Shown piece after piece: positions 25,401 to 40,400 of a stretch of DNA of 64,000 nucleotides. A model generated the notes under the pieces. It was not told the DNA's origin, made no database searches, and saw nothing but the letters and a program-made list of their open reading frames with translations. The stretch covers positions 1 to 64,000 of the forward strand of contig JAVYIG010002095.1 of the NCBI GenBank assembly GCA_035222895.1, in the 5' to 3' direction. The position numbers and the translations under genes were made by a program. Position 1 is the stretch's first letter; each line of letters opens with the position of its first letter. Origin of the DNA: Strongylocentrotus droebachiensis. Taxonomy: Eukaryota; Echinodermata; Echinoidea; Camarodonta; Strongylocentrotidae.

Positions 25401-28400
25401 TGTCATCTATTCATGACCTTTCCAAGGATAATATTTCTTCTAATTATAGTTTCTCTACCAGGTCTTATATTCTCCCATAGCTCTACAGATGAACTCAATC
25501 ATCCAAGACCCTCTTGATCATCCAAGACCCTCTTGAAAAGATCCATAGTGCCTTCACAAAATTTCCAGCTAATAGAATCTTAAACATTTCCCTGAAAAAT
25601 ATACTTACCACAAACTTCATCTATTCATGACCTTTCCAACAATGTTATTTCTTCTAATTATAGTGCCCCTATCCCTACTAGGTCCCATCGAAGTCCCTCA
25701 CTTCTTCAGACAAACATGATCTTCAAAGACCCTCTTGAAAGATCTTGAGCGGTCCTGAGCGGCCGGTTGTCCCAGGGATGTTTAGGTTGAGTCACGAGGA
25801 TCATCCCGTTTGTCTATTTTTAATCAGCAGTATCAATTCTGGGCTCTGGAACTGGACTTCCATGGAGCTTTGACAGATTGGCTTCCCCCTTCTCTCCTAA
25901 TGTAACGGCAAGGATCACAAAAGTAGAGAAATGCAGTATGATGAGGTTTTCTCTTCTAAGAATTCTAAATTATATTGTACAGGGTTTTTTTGAGAGAATA
26001 GATCTAGATTCTAGAGTGAAAAACATGCAATATCAGTAATATTATATATATTTAAATGTATGCCAAAACCTCAATTAATGATTAATAATACTGAACATTT
26101 ATTAAGTTTCATCTTTAGAAGATGTTGACGTATTATTGCCAATTTAGAAACCCTGCCTTTTCAAGGATTTTGAAAAGCAGCTAGAAGTCGCAGCTCCCAG
26201 ATTATAAATGTTCTGAAACATAAATGCAATAAAAAGAAGTTTTTGATTGAAGAAAACCTATTTTATAATTTCATTCTAATTTTTGACATTTTCACATTCT
26301 AGTCTGAGTATCATTTATCAAAATAAGAGAGATTCCAAAGATTGGAAAGGACATATTTTACACTGATACATACTGTTTGTCTCTATGATCTCAGTCACAG
26401 TAGATATCAACCAACAAAATCACAAACAGATATCCTGCTATATCATAGAGTTTCCTTGAAAATTTGCATCATCCTTGATTACATAATAATTGTGGTTAGG
26501 ACAGTGCAATGTCTTCCGCTCCTTATACATACATGTACATTAGATGCATACGTCAGCGTTCTGTTTAGAACAACAATAACATCCTTAGTACCAGAAACAT
26601 GTCTTGTTTGTCATTATTAAACTTTCAAAGAACTTATGTGAACTGTGGCACAGTAAACGGTCAGAGCCAGGAGGTTTTTTCTAAACTTTGGTTAATAGAT
26701 TTGAATTCACACCCTTCTGGTTTTTACATTGTACCCCTTTGCCTACAGGAACCACATGGTCCCTGTAGTAAAACTTGTGAAAATGAGAGTATACAGAGGG
26801 TTAACAAACAACATGAAGATGTCAATGTTTTTATTGATGTCAAACCATTGCTACGGTTATAATTAACTGCACCCACTTGTTGATCTGGGGCCCGTTTCAT
26901 TAAACTTTTTATCTATAACAAATGCTTAATTTCTATGATAAATTTGCTCTCAGCCAATCAGATGCCATGATTTCAGTAGCTTATAACAGTAGCTTGTAAC
27001 TTGTTATTGATATCAAGTTTCATGAAACAGGCCCCTGTTTCAAAATGTGCAGGTTAGCATGCATACAAAGAGGAAAATAAGGCATGAATGTTGGTTCGTC
27101 CATTACTATTGGACTACTTATGCCTGTTACCTCATGTATTTGGCATTCACATGAAAAACAGTTTGCTTGTATGTTACATTTATATATTTGTATAATTGTG
27201 TATTTGAGTTTTTAATGAGGAGGCTTATCAGTAATAAATAAGGTTTTACAATTTTGGTAAATTAAGGCAGTGAAAATTATGAAATGAAATGAAATAGAAA
27301 AACACATAAAATGCAATATTGAACATACAGTGTAGTATCAGAGTGATGGGGTACAACATTATTAAGTGGTAACTGAGAACTGATCTTTTTAATTGTGCAA
27401 AAATTGTAATAATCTTGACATAATCTGATAATTATTGGTATTGGCAGCACAGAAGCTTATTAGGCTTATTGGCCTCTTAATTGATAGATTTCATATTTAG
27501 TTATTCATATTTGGTAATTCTCTGTTCTATTTTGCTGCGACCCTCTCTCTCCCTGAGATTTTCTGCCCTCGCTTGGCAGCTATCTGTCTTTCTTAATAAA
27601 AAGCGTAATACAGGATCTGAAGGCAGATTCCTAGATCAACTTCCAAAGCCAACCTAAAGCACTCTCAATGAATCAGAAAATAGAAAACTGAAATGATTTC
27701 AAACATTTCTTATTGACGCCACCATAGTCAAGGGCTTTCATGTGAATAACATTTACAGTAGGTTGTCTAGATTGATATTTTAAGGGCCTGTATGCAGTAG
27801 CCTACCAGCCCCTTAGAAAAAAATTGAAAATTGGAGGATCCAGACAGATTTTGATTGCCTATGTGTCCTGCTTCTTCTTGTCATGATTATAGGTTTAAGA
27901 CAAAAAAAAATTTGTATACATATGGGACTGCAGTAGAGCAATAAATAAAGGTATGACAGTAAGAAAAGACTTTGAACAACAGAGATATGAAGCACTTAAA
28001 AAAGGAGCACTATGCTAGAACTACAAATCATGTGTGAATCCCATAAAAAGTTTTATTTTTTCGTACAAAAATGGCAGACTTTTAAAATGTCATATTTCCC
28101 TCATGTTATTTCAAACTTTTATTGAAACCAATCTTTACACATATTTAGCTGTTGATTCTTTAGTTATTACAGTGTAAATAATAATAATAATAATAATAAT
28201 CTTTTAAAGTCCACTCCAAAGTTTATGAAGTTAAACCGAAAATGGAAATTCTTTTTGCCCAATTGATCGTGAGCCCGGCAGCCACTGAGCAGTGCCAGAT
28301 CCACCTTGCTCTATCCCTTATTGTTGAACTCCAAACAAGATAGCAGCAACTCCCGTCTTTTAACGTCTTTTGGTATGACGCAGCCAGGGTTCGAACCCAC

Positions 28401-31400
28401 GACCTCCCGGTTGTGAGGCGGACGCTCTACTGACTGAGCCAACACACTGGTCTAAAATAGTACACTGTATTACATTTTCTCTATTTAGTTTGATGACAAA
28501 TGATCTTTACAAGTTATACAGCAAATGAGTAAGAGGCCACAAACCATTATCATGTTGTAACATGATAATTGAGAGCATTCACAAATCAATACATGTACAT
28601 GTATGTCTTTCTTATAATGCTATTATGTTGTTTTTTTTGCCAATAGTGATATTTCCTCATCACATAGTCGGCAGCTTGGCAACTTGATACATCCTTGCTG
28701 CTGGGGCCTAAACTCTTCATACTGATAGTGTGATATTTCTGTGGAAAAATATACTATTAATAGTTCAAAAGATGTACCACAATTAAAAATTCATTTTCTG
28801 GGTGATATTTTTAGATTTTTAGGCATAAATGGTCTGACATGTGCAAAATATACTTCTGAGGCTCTGAGCTCTTTTACAGATTAACTGGAAATCTACTTAC
28901 AGTCACCCTTGATCTGCAAACCTAGTTCTCTCAATGATCTTCCCTTGGATAGTTTCTAGAGTTGTCAAATTAAGCCCAGGATTTCTTGTTGAGGAAAAGG
29001 ATAAAATACAGAGAAATCCTCTTCTTTAGCATCCATTCATGGTTGCCAAGATTGGTCAGAACTTTCCAAAAGTCAAGACATATCACTGCAGATTCTTCAA
29101 TCAAGATTTCTTTGTTTGTAGCACAGTCCTAGTTTGATCACAGAATTCACGGTTCGGTCTGATATTCATCCATACAACTTTCCTCTAAAGAGATGCACAA
29201 TATTATGTGCTGATTTTAGAGATGCAAACACAATTTGTTGTTGAATTTTTAAATGAAATGAAATATTGATTGCTTATAAGTGATAAGCTTCACTGTTGAC
29301 AGTTTGGAAGGTGTTTTAAAGGAAGTATGTTGCTGATGCATAGGTTTGGTCCCAGATTGGACAAACAAAATTCTGGAATAATTTGTTCTTGAAATTAACA
29401 AGTATCAATTTTTAAACTCAAATCAGTATGCACTCTTCTATTGTTCATATGTTTTTGATGAAGCTGACGATGAAGAAAATATTAGAAGTCAAAAACTTTC
29501 GGTGGACTTTGATGCAGTCTGTCATAAACTTTCATTTTCACACAAAGATATTGAACGGTGCCTTAAACATTGGCACCCTTGAGAGCTGAGTTCTTGGAAG
29601 ATACAGATCAAATTTCACGCAAGATTTTGTAACTCATCCAAAAAGACTTGAGGATGATGTACCGGATTAGAACATGATAGGGCTAATTTTTACCCCCATT
29701 TTTAGCTCCTCGTTACCATAGATGCCTATATTTAGACCAAATATTGTGAGCATGTGAATAGTTTTCTTTCTTTTTAACGTGTAGTACGTTGCAATCTTTG
29801 TTATGTACTGGATTTAGGAGAATGCTGCATCATTGCTGAAGTAATTTTGGTGAATCTTGTTAGTTTGTAAAGTGTTTCTAAATGTATGTATGTAATTTGG
29901 TAAGAATCACTTAAAGAAAACATGATTTTCTGGAAAGATTCAATCTACCAGCAATCTTGATTCTCCTTAAATACATTTCTATTTTTCACGTTTAAATGTT
30001 GAATTCATTAATCAGGAAGACAAAAAAACAATGACTTTAATACAGCCACATGGATGTACATGAATGCCACTTTTGATTCACATATTGCCTTTCCAATCTA
30101 AAATCTATAGTGAAAATATTATTTTATATTTGTTCTATTTTGAATGTACATAACTTATAGCTCCTTATGAAAAGAAGGGTTGAATAATTGAATAACAAAA
30201 ACACTTTTGACTGCAAGCACATCCTTGTCATATCAAGCAGCTAGCTATAGGCTCTGCAGGCTTGGAATACTGATCCTATTACATCATTGTCAAGCCAATG
30301 ATGAGCTACTTAACCTTTTAAATTATTGCAGCATTTTGCCCTTAATAAATGTCACCTGGATCCCGCTGTACATGGAAGCGGGCTTTTACCCCCTTCACAT
30401 CATGTACATTTTACCCTTGAATCAAATCTTGATGAAAAATCAGAAACCGTGGAAGGTACTGCACACATAAGACTGCACACATTGTGGCATAAAATATTTA
30501 GTCCAAGTTTCTAAAATGTTAGACTATTTCTAATCATATTTGGACATTGGAATATAAGGGCGATTCTAGAGCAATTATCATCATGGGGACATTACCACTT
30601 TATTTTTCTTCCACCTAAGTTAGGAAAGAGCACACAAATTCCTTTTCACATTTACCAGAATTTAAGTTTATCTTTAATAGAGTACTTTCTGTGAGATTGG
30701 CTGAGCTTGGTTTTGAGGCTTCTCTGATAGCCTTTAAAAAAAAAACAGTACACAAATACCAGGAGAGACTGAATTCTCAATTAAGCCTGAAGTTTACCCA
30801 AACTGCACCCAAGTAGGACCATTTTATGGAGTAAATAGCCGGGAACCCTTATTGTGTTTAGTTAACTCAGAGTAGCGCACTTCCATTTGTTTGCCTACAT
30901 TCGATTCAGTCTGAACCTTGTCAAATCAAGAAAGTGCGTTGCACTGGTGTTTAAATTTAAAGGGGACCAGTAACTGGGAAAAAAATATTTTGCTCTATAT
31001 GAGGGGCTTCAGGCTGCTATACTATAATATATTAAAATCATTAACTTCTGATTCTACACCTTTGAGATGATATGGAGAAGAAGATGTGTAGGTACACTTT
31101 CAATAAACATAAAAATGACTTGTTAGGAGGCTATTAAATGCACCCTTACACTGTGGCAAAGAAAAGGGTGCGTGGTTTTAACCCAAGTCACAGAAAAAAA
31201 CGTTTGTGTTTCGTAAAAATTGTATATTTTTATTCAAATTATTTATATCTTGCACCATGTAACTTTCGCTTGTTTCTGAAACTTTGAATTGAATTGAATT
31301 GAATTTATTTCCACATCACCATTTTAAAAACATGTGTATAAAGTAATAATAAACAAAAGAATAACATGTTTATTATACAACAAATATACAAAGAAGGAAA

Positions 31401-34400
31401 TATTAATGCAAATGTGGTGGGATCATTAAAATGTTGGTACAACATGTCAACATGATCCCATCAACAACATTTGTTTGATTTTGAACCACTCATGGAATTC
31501 GCTAAAAACTTCATGCATTTAAAAGTTTCTGGTTTGATCGACACTCCCAGTACTTTTCATTTTGAATATTGCTGTAGACTACAGGAAGTGGTCGCACATC
31601 CCGTAGTACCTCATGCTACATGTACTTTTAGAAATAAACCAAATTTCACTTTCGTTGAAGAAAATAAATGCACAAACAAAACACTTAAAAGTTTATCTTA
31701 AACAGAGCTTGACAAACAATTTTAACTTAAGGCTTTTTTTCTTTCTTTCTGTCTTAAAAACAAATATGGTTGAGTAAATGTTATTGTTAGGTGCTCTATG
31801 GCACTTGTGATATGTAAATCCAATGCCAGATGGAATAGTCTAGCTATCCAGTTATGACAAAAGAAAGAATGATGATCCCTTTCACCTTGTTGTATTAATT
31901 AGTGTGATGATAGCAAGGATAATCACTAATTATCATGAAACCACCATGACTGTTGGAGCATTGTGGTAGGGTTCATGGTCAGAGTGTTAAATCTCGGCAG
32001 TGCCGGTCAATTATTCCCGGTCCAATGAGAGGGGCCCCGCCCTTCTATATAACCCCCGTGCTTGCCCCTGTCACATGTCCGTGAGTGGCACGCAGACACC
32101 CTCCTTTGAAGTCCAATCAACCAAAGGTATGCTGCACTCTAGTGTCTTTGTTTGGCCAGATTTGGTACTTTATCACGAACCATCTTCCATTGTATTCTGT
32201 CTAGTCTCGCTTTGCAGACCCTAGTTCATGAGTTGCTTGATTTGTCTTTCTTTTCTGTTGATGTCTAGGATTAGATTAAGAGTTATGAAACAGACATATG
32301 GGATTAAAACATAAAAGCATTGTCTGATACAAAAGGAGACAAGTTAGAAATAATGGGTATTTTATTTCAATTAACTTACTTAAAAAAATTAAAAACTTGC
32401 ACTACGATTGTGTTTTACAGTGTGAAATGTATTTTACAGTACAGTCAAACCTCCTTTTGTGACAACCTATATGAAAACCACTTGTTGATAAAGATCATAT
32501 GGTGTTTAAATACATGAATAATATTTCTTATTGAAAAACCTTGTAAATATAGACCACCTGCATTTATAAATGACCATTATTTTGTGTTTCCCTTGAGGGG
32601 TCTTAATAGACAGCTTTTATTGCATGATATTTATACCGAACTCCGCGAGAAGATGGCATAATATTAAAGGAGCATTTCCCACATATTCCCCCATTGACTT
32701 TGTCCTACCCATAACTCATTATCTTATCTGCCATGTTTTTCTAACCATAATAATCAGAAGTGGGTCTGAATTTTAAAGAGGCTCGCAGACTTCTTGTCAA
32801 TAGACTTGTGATTGCTTGCTCTGCTGATCATGCAGCCCGGTTTTGTTATTGTAGACACTGACTGCCTGACATTATATTATACCGGTAATGCTCATTGCCT
32901 GGCTGGTGGTGGCGGAATTCTTCAGCTCACGTTGTTAGCTCATATGCTGGTTGGTGTATACAAAGAGAATTTACCTGTGCGATAGTTAGGTCATTCATTC
33001 TGGAGTGTCAGTCGTGGTCGAACCATTAACCAGTGGCTGCTGTAGGTGATCTCTGCAAGTGCTCTACGATCAAGAAATGGATATTATTATGAGGAATTAC
33101 TTTCAAGTGGATTAATCTTTTGAACTTGCATGAGGAGTTCCTGCTATGCCATCATCCTCAGAAAACAGTATCTGTGTAAATGTAAGTGGAGAAACCACAC
33201 CCTCTCTTGTTATTTACGATACAGATCTGTAATTCTTTCTATAATTATTAAATTTTAATAAATCATGTAATGGCTTGCATATACAATCATACATTGTAGA
33301 TAGACTTTTCAGGTTGATACCTCTGGCAACAACTTTGGGTACATTACCAGTACATTACCTATATCATAATTATGATATAATTTATTTTTTTAAGTATACA
33401 TGTAGATCTTTACATTTAAGAAAATAATTCTTTTCTTGTGCCTCCATAACTTTATTATCCTCAGACAAAAATATATATATATCAACATTTAAAATTGAAT
33501 CAATATAGTAAACTATAATGTGCATAGGGCATTTTTTTAAAGTTGACATATATTTATTTCCCTTTTTGAACAATTTGAATACTTGACAAAGCCTTGCACC
33601 AAAGAAAGACGCTGTAGTCTCATAGCAATTTTTGATTTACATGTACCCTCTACTGAGAACCAGAATGATATTAATATTAACATTTATTATTTGACATGAA
33701 ATTAATGCCCTTCTGACTTTCAACAGACAATATGTTGACTTTATTTCATGTTATTGAAATTGAAGCTGGCTCACTGCGTCATATTTTAATCAACGGGTTC
33801 AGTTTCTTTGAGAGTGAAACCTCCTTTGTAAACAATCTTATCAAAAACCATAATATTATACAAAGTTGCTTTTAAAATGTCCAAAGTCCATTAACCCCAA
33901 TTATTAGTGTACATGTGTGTAAACAGTTTTTGTATATGTACATATTGATTCATAAGATTTAAAGAAACTGCGTCATTAGTTGGTAGTCTAGAAGATTGAA
34001 AAGAAAATGGGGCCAAAACATTTCAAATCATCCGGTTCAGTTTCTATGAGAATGAAATCTCCTTTGTAAACATTCTTATAAAAAAACATAATATTATATT
34101 ATATGAATTTGCTTTTAAAACGTCCAAAGTCCATTAACCCAAATTATTAGTGCACGTGTGTGTTTTGTATATGTACATATTGATTCATAAGATTTAAAGT
34201 AACTGCGTCATTAGTCGGTAGTCTAGAAGATTGGAAAGAAAATGGGGCCAAAACATTTCCAATAATATTTTGGAGAGCTATAATAGGGTTATTGTTAAGC
34301 TATATATAATGTAGGCCTATACGCATACCGGTACATTCAGACTACAAAATTGACTAAAGGCATTATTGTATACTTTGTATGTAAGATATATACCTCAGTG

Positions 34401-37400
34401 TGGTAACTAATATACATTCATTGATCAAAATAAGCCTACATAAGTACATTTTCCTGTTATTTGCATAAATACCAACCGGTATGCTTTACAATCACACCAC
34501 ACATGAATCCATCCAACACAGAATACACCTGCATAAGCAAGTAGTTATTTCATAATTGATGAATACTCATCTTTAAAACCAAACCACCGTGTTATATTGA
34601 TTCAATTAGTTCTTGTCTACGAGTAGAATTGTTCTGCTCTCGTCAATCTACTGTAATGGAGTCGACTGCTCCCTGATGGGATATTAATGCTGTTTTGATT
34701 TGCTCCATTAGCGCCGGCACTGCCTGACACTGAGGCGTAGTAGAGAATAGATGTATTATCATAGTGTCTGACTGACAAAGATGAATGGAATTCTTTTAAA
34801 ATACATCAAATTAATTGCTCATATATATTTAGTATACAGTTGTAACCAAATGCATCAATGAGTAAACACTTTAGGCAGACAATAAATAATATTGATTTTC
34901 ATATTAATATTTATGACATTGTACATGTTTTGCACAATCAAGCCGTATGTGCACAATCAATAATAGAAACTGCTGTGCCATGCTAAAGTAACATGTCCTT
35001 GTCTCTCTTTCATATTTGCATTGGAGACGAAATTCTTATTTTTGTAGATAACAAGCGGAAAGAAATTGAAGGAAAAAAACAAGACTGCTTTCAGTTTGCT
35101 CGTCATGTGTCAATAATCAGAGTTTGTTCTCAGAAGTGCTGTGCCAAAGCAACAGGGAGTGATTTTTATGGCAGGCAAACTGCATATGGCAATCAGCATG
35201 CAAAATGAGGTGGATTTTTTCCACCCAAATCGAAATGAATGCATTTATTCAGCTATATTGTTATGGGTAGAAGATTTGTGACATAGACTTTTGCTGTGTT
35301 GGTGTAGGCCTTACAATGTTAGTCCAGAATCTTGCCGGTTATATTCTTTTTTCACATTCTCTTGTTCCCTACCTGGTGCCAGCTAAAATTTGTGTGGAGC
35401 CCAGCAATAGGGCTGGTCTAAGGTTGTAAAAAGGTCAAGATAACTAAATAAGATCCACAGAAAGTCAGGAGCATTATCTGCATATTCAATTACATAGGGG
35501 CATTAAATTAATGGCCTATTAGCTGTCAGTAGACAGTATGTTTAGTAGTCATAAATAAAATTTACAGGTAGGCCTAATTGAAATGAATAAACTTCAAACT
35601 TTACAGTACACTGTATATAACCTACGTGTATGTATGTCTAGAATAATCATTAGAAGAACAACTTACGCATGACCTTGATTTCTCTTTCTTAACAGCTAAT
35701 TATATATGCCCTTTTGGCCTTATGGAGCTGGTTTCTATGTAGATTAAAATCTGTTTTGTTGTTTCAGTTTCAATACTTTTCAATCATGCTGGTAATTAAT
35801 GAAAGTATAATATCTTGCATAAGAAGGTCTCTCCTGTCACCAATGATTGATAGTAGGGAGAGTAGGCAGGAGAATTCTTTCATTAATATGATTATATTTT
35901 AGGCTAGATAATCATCTTGCATAATTAAAAAGAATCCCTAACAAATTCAGTCCAACTTTGATTACAAATCGGCTTAGTCATAGAGAATATTTACATTATA
36001 AACATGTAGTTTACAATATGTTATACTTAACTGTCTTGCATAAGAAGGACTTTTTCATAGAATAATCTGACAGTGATTAGGGCTTGCTTAGAGAATGCTT
36101 TCATTAGTTTTGTAATATCATATTTTTATAGTTTTGTAATATATTGTTATGGTCTTGTTGACTTTGTAGGCATCATTTTTTTAAGCCTAATTTTACATAA
36201 CCATACATAACCATACACGTTGTAATCCTTGAGCATTCTGTCATTAATTTCCATAGGTATTTTCGTTCCGTAAGTGCTAAAAGGATATTAATTACATGTG
36301 AAATTATATGATATAACAACTCTCTGACTCTCAGCAAACTGTTTTATGGTTTTGTTGACATTTGATAATCATCGGAGCAGCCTTTATTGCATTCAATGAC
36401 ACAAGTTGGAATGCCATCGTGTACCTGGTCAGGGTTTTATCACAATGGAAAATCCTTCCACAGGGATGTTGAGTAATGAATCTGCAAAAATGCAATCAGC
36501 TGTTTATGTGGTTTTGCATCAAAGAAAATAGTTCCTGTATTTGATTTTGAATTAGCAAATATGGCCATTACAAAAAGCACCCACTCTGTTTACAAACTTA
36601 CAAAAGCAAGCTGATAAAGTAAATAAACAACAGCATATATTTTATGCTAAGAATTTATCAATTTCTCCAACAATTGGGTACATTACAAAAACACCCACTC
36701 AGGTTTGATCAAATGATAGAGTTTCGACATCCAAACCGAATTAAAGTGCTCCAATTGCGTCTTCTGTGTGTGTAATTTGAATGGTACTTGTGACCACGCC
36801 TCATCATATTCTGGAAAAATAAAAAATCACCATTGCTCACTCCTAAATAAACAGGCCTATACTGAAATTAGCTTATCTATTTATTTTTCATAGTGAATTA
36901 GAAAGAAAAATGGAAAGTCTTGTACATCAGTAAAGTTTGTTTAACAGAATATTTTAAAATTGATTGAACTTGTACAAATGCATGTACATAGAAACGAGTA
37001 TCTATAAAACAGGTGAAAAGTTATCTGCCTTAAAAAAAAAAATGCTCTCCATATTACAGGTATTGTAATCGGGTGATGTATTAAACCTAAATGAGGTGGC
37101 TCCCAGGTCTGCCCGCCCCATCGTCTGACCGATAGTCACTTTCAATCAAGACTCGTTATCTCCATCTTGAGATCCCTAAAGCCCCTAGGGACGGAAGGTG
37201 ACAAAAGTGCAGTCACCGGGATCGAGAGAGGACAACCCCTTGTAGACTCGTTTTCATTAGCCAGAAATTTAAAGAGAGCCTTGATGATTCAGGCAAAATG
37301 AGTGCAATCAGAATACTCGCTTGTGCTTATTCAAAGTCGAGTAGCAAAGTGTTTCACTGTTCAAGGATTAAATACATTTACTGGTACATTTTTACAATCC

Positions 37401-40400
37401 AGTATTCAGGTTACTACACCTGGTTCGAGTGTGCCACACTCGACCCAGGTGTAGTAACCTGGTTGTAAAAATGTAAATGTATTTATTCCTTGAACAGTGA
37501 AACATGTAGGTTAATGTCTTCCCAAAGGACATAAAGTGCAATGGCAGGGATTTGAATCCTGTACTTATAATGGTTCACAGTCCGGAGACATATCATCTAG
37601 ATCACAACAGTTCTTCATTTGGGAAGTTCAAACTCAAGACGTTTTTGGGGAGAGTGATGATCAGTCTAATATCTTAAGCTCAAGCTTGTTAAGGCTAATG
37701 GGAATGCATCCCTAGAGGACAGCTCTACTCATTCCCAATCAGTTCCCTTAACCTACTTTAATACCTGAGGGAAATTTTATCTCTCATTTTGAGTGTAATA
37801 AGTGTAAATCCTCTTTCTGAATGAATAATCAAATTGTTTAATGTGATTTAAAGATTTAGAAGAAAAAAAATTAATTGATTAATGGTTAAGGCTTTCAAAC
37901 ATTTGTTTCTCCTCCCTCTTTTTTCCTTGATTTCTTTTGTTTTTCCATCAACATCCTCATCATCATCATCATCTTCAGATCATCATTGTCATAATCATCA
38001 TTGTCATCACTATCATCATTGTCATCATCATCATCATCACCACCATCATTAGTCATAATAATAGTAATAATTATAATCATCATTGTCATTGGCCTAACTC
38101 CCGGAAAATGTGATTTAAGAGAAGAGATACATCTCTGTGGAGAAAGTGTGAAGGTTGAGGAACCCTTAAAAGTGCAAGTGTAACCCATATGTGTCCTTTG
38201 GTAGAATGTCCAGGGTTGGTGTCTTACCTTGCCCCAGTCTATAGAGATTCACCCAGGGTCTGTACCAATGGCCTTAGTTAAAGCAAGAAGTTACCAAGTT
38301 CCATTCTATAACAAAAGAGTGCTTACATGTATGCAATGTCAAAAGGATATTACTTATTTTGGGGTTATAATTTTTTTTAAATTTATTTATTTAGTTTTGC
38401 TTTGTATTGTTTTTGTTTGGAATCAGATAATCTTTAGTCAGAATTTCTATAAATCTAACAAGAATTGTTTGCAATGGTATGAAACTGTGTACCGCTATGG
38501 TGACTCTCTAACAAGCAAACATTTTCCACAGTGTACATTCAAACTTACATGCAGGCTTATAAAGTGTTATTAAATATTTCATATTAGCGGTGATTACTAG
38601 GATTCGTTTTAAATTTGTCATCCCATACAGAAGAAGTGTTAATTAAAATTCATGATAAAATGATCTATCCATCATTGATAGTCCGCTGAGAGTTAGAGCC
38701 AGAGGGGCATTAAGTCCAAACATTTTACATTTCAGAATTTATTTCCTTCTGGCTCTCGATCTGCAGATATTGGAGAAACTTTCACAGCTGACAACTTCAT
38801 ATGACTTTCAGAAAATGATTTTATTCCAATCAGAACACATTTATTAAAAGACGAGGTGCAAATGTGGTCTGTCATCGCTAGATAATTAACAAAAAAACTC
38901 CTCACCTTCAAATCGGCAACACCTTATCCTTGAACTTTTCCTGACACCCTAATTCTAAAGGTCCATGACCAACACTTACACCTGGCCCGTCTATGGTCCT
39001 TTATTAGCGTTCGGCATCTGTCTCTGTCTAGTTCATGTGCCGTTCTTGAGTCATTCCTGCCAATAATTTCATTTCGTACCCAGCTGGGAGGTATTTGAAG
39101 TTTACCATTTAGACTTCATTTTCATAAAGGATATTGATATGAGCGGAGGTGACTCCTCATCATACCACATATTTTTCTAATAAAGGAGAGCTACATGTGC
39201 AACGGGAGGCTGTAATTGATTTGGGCTTGGGATATTCCAGTATGGATATAGAACATGAGTTAGGGTCTTGAAATATCATTGGACACTATCAGAGTTCATT
39301 ATAGTCTCTCTACATTTTGATAAAAATAGAAAGGAAATTAAATTTGAGCTATATTTAAACATATTTATATTCGCTCAGACTCTAAATAGAGCCTGCAAAA
39401 TATAAAGTTGCAACTCAAAACCTGATATCTGATGGGACTATAGGTAATTGTATTGTGAGGAATGGATGGTGAGCTGAGAAAATTTCCAACAAAATCTGAA
39501 GATTTTCAGCAAGAGTAAAGATGAAGTGCCTTCGTGGAATTTAACAACAAAACAAATAAAACAAAAAACAACATTCGATACATAATTATCCAATCAATTT
39601 TAAATCAATTTCCCTTTATATTACTTTCAAGCATGAAAATATTGATCCTTAGTGTAATTATAACTCTGAACGAAAGTGAAATGTTTTCATCATTTACTTT
39701 TTTTTAAACAAAAACAGAGATAATAAAATTAGTCATCATATCAAATTGTAACCAAATCAACTCATAATATTAGGAATTGAAAAAAAATCATACAGCTGCC
39801 AGCTTGCAAAATGCGTTTTGTATTTGGTCGTTTGTGGATATTCTTAGAAAACCTTGAATGCGTTGTCCAATTAGGTGTTATTATGTTTCATAACAAGATA
39901 CACAACACCGAGGTTGCTATGTAATCTATGATTAAGCTATTACCTCTTTATTCTGCTTTTATAGTTTGTTACTCTGTTCAATAAATCTGTTCAATATTGA
40001 TTCATACCTGCAGTGTTAGTGCATCAAGGGTGATTTTACATTAAGTTCTACATACATTGTCATGTATGTCACTATTCCTTGAAAATATAGTTTTGTTTTA
40101 TATATGATTTATATATATACAGGGTATATATATATTAATCATTATGTTTGGACTCTGTATAGTTGTTAAAGTGAATTGTTTACAGGGAAAGCATGCCGAG
40201 TATAAAATGTCATTTATAAAGCACCTTTTCATAAGATACAAGCGCATATTAAATAGAAAATACTTACAAACAAACAAAGCAGAAGTTAAAACTCATGCAA
40301 AACACCATGTTTCTTTATACAATGTACATGTACATGTAGTTGGTATTTCATAGTGACATACCATATATATCTGTAAAAGTACTTTCTCACTGCTTGTAGG

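Noticed and set aside
28385-28453. tRNA gene on the minus strand
   Set aside because: A- and B-boxes are present, but it continues into a SINE body with an (ATT)n tail and I could not fold a proper acceptor stem.
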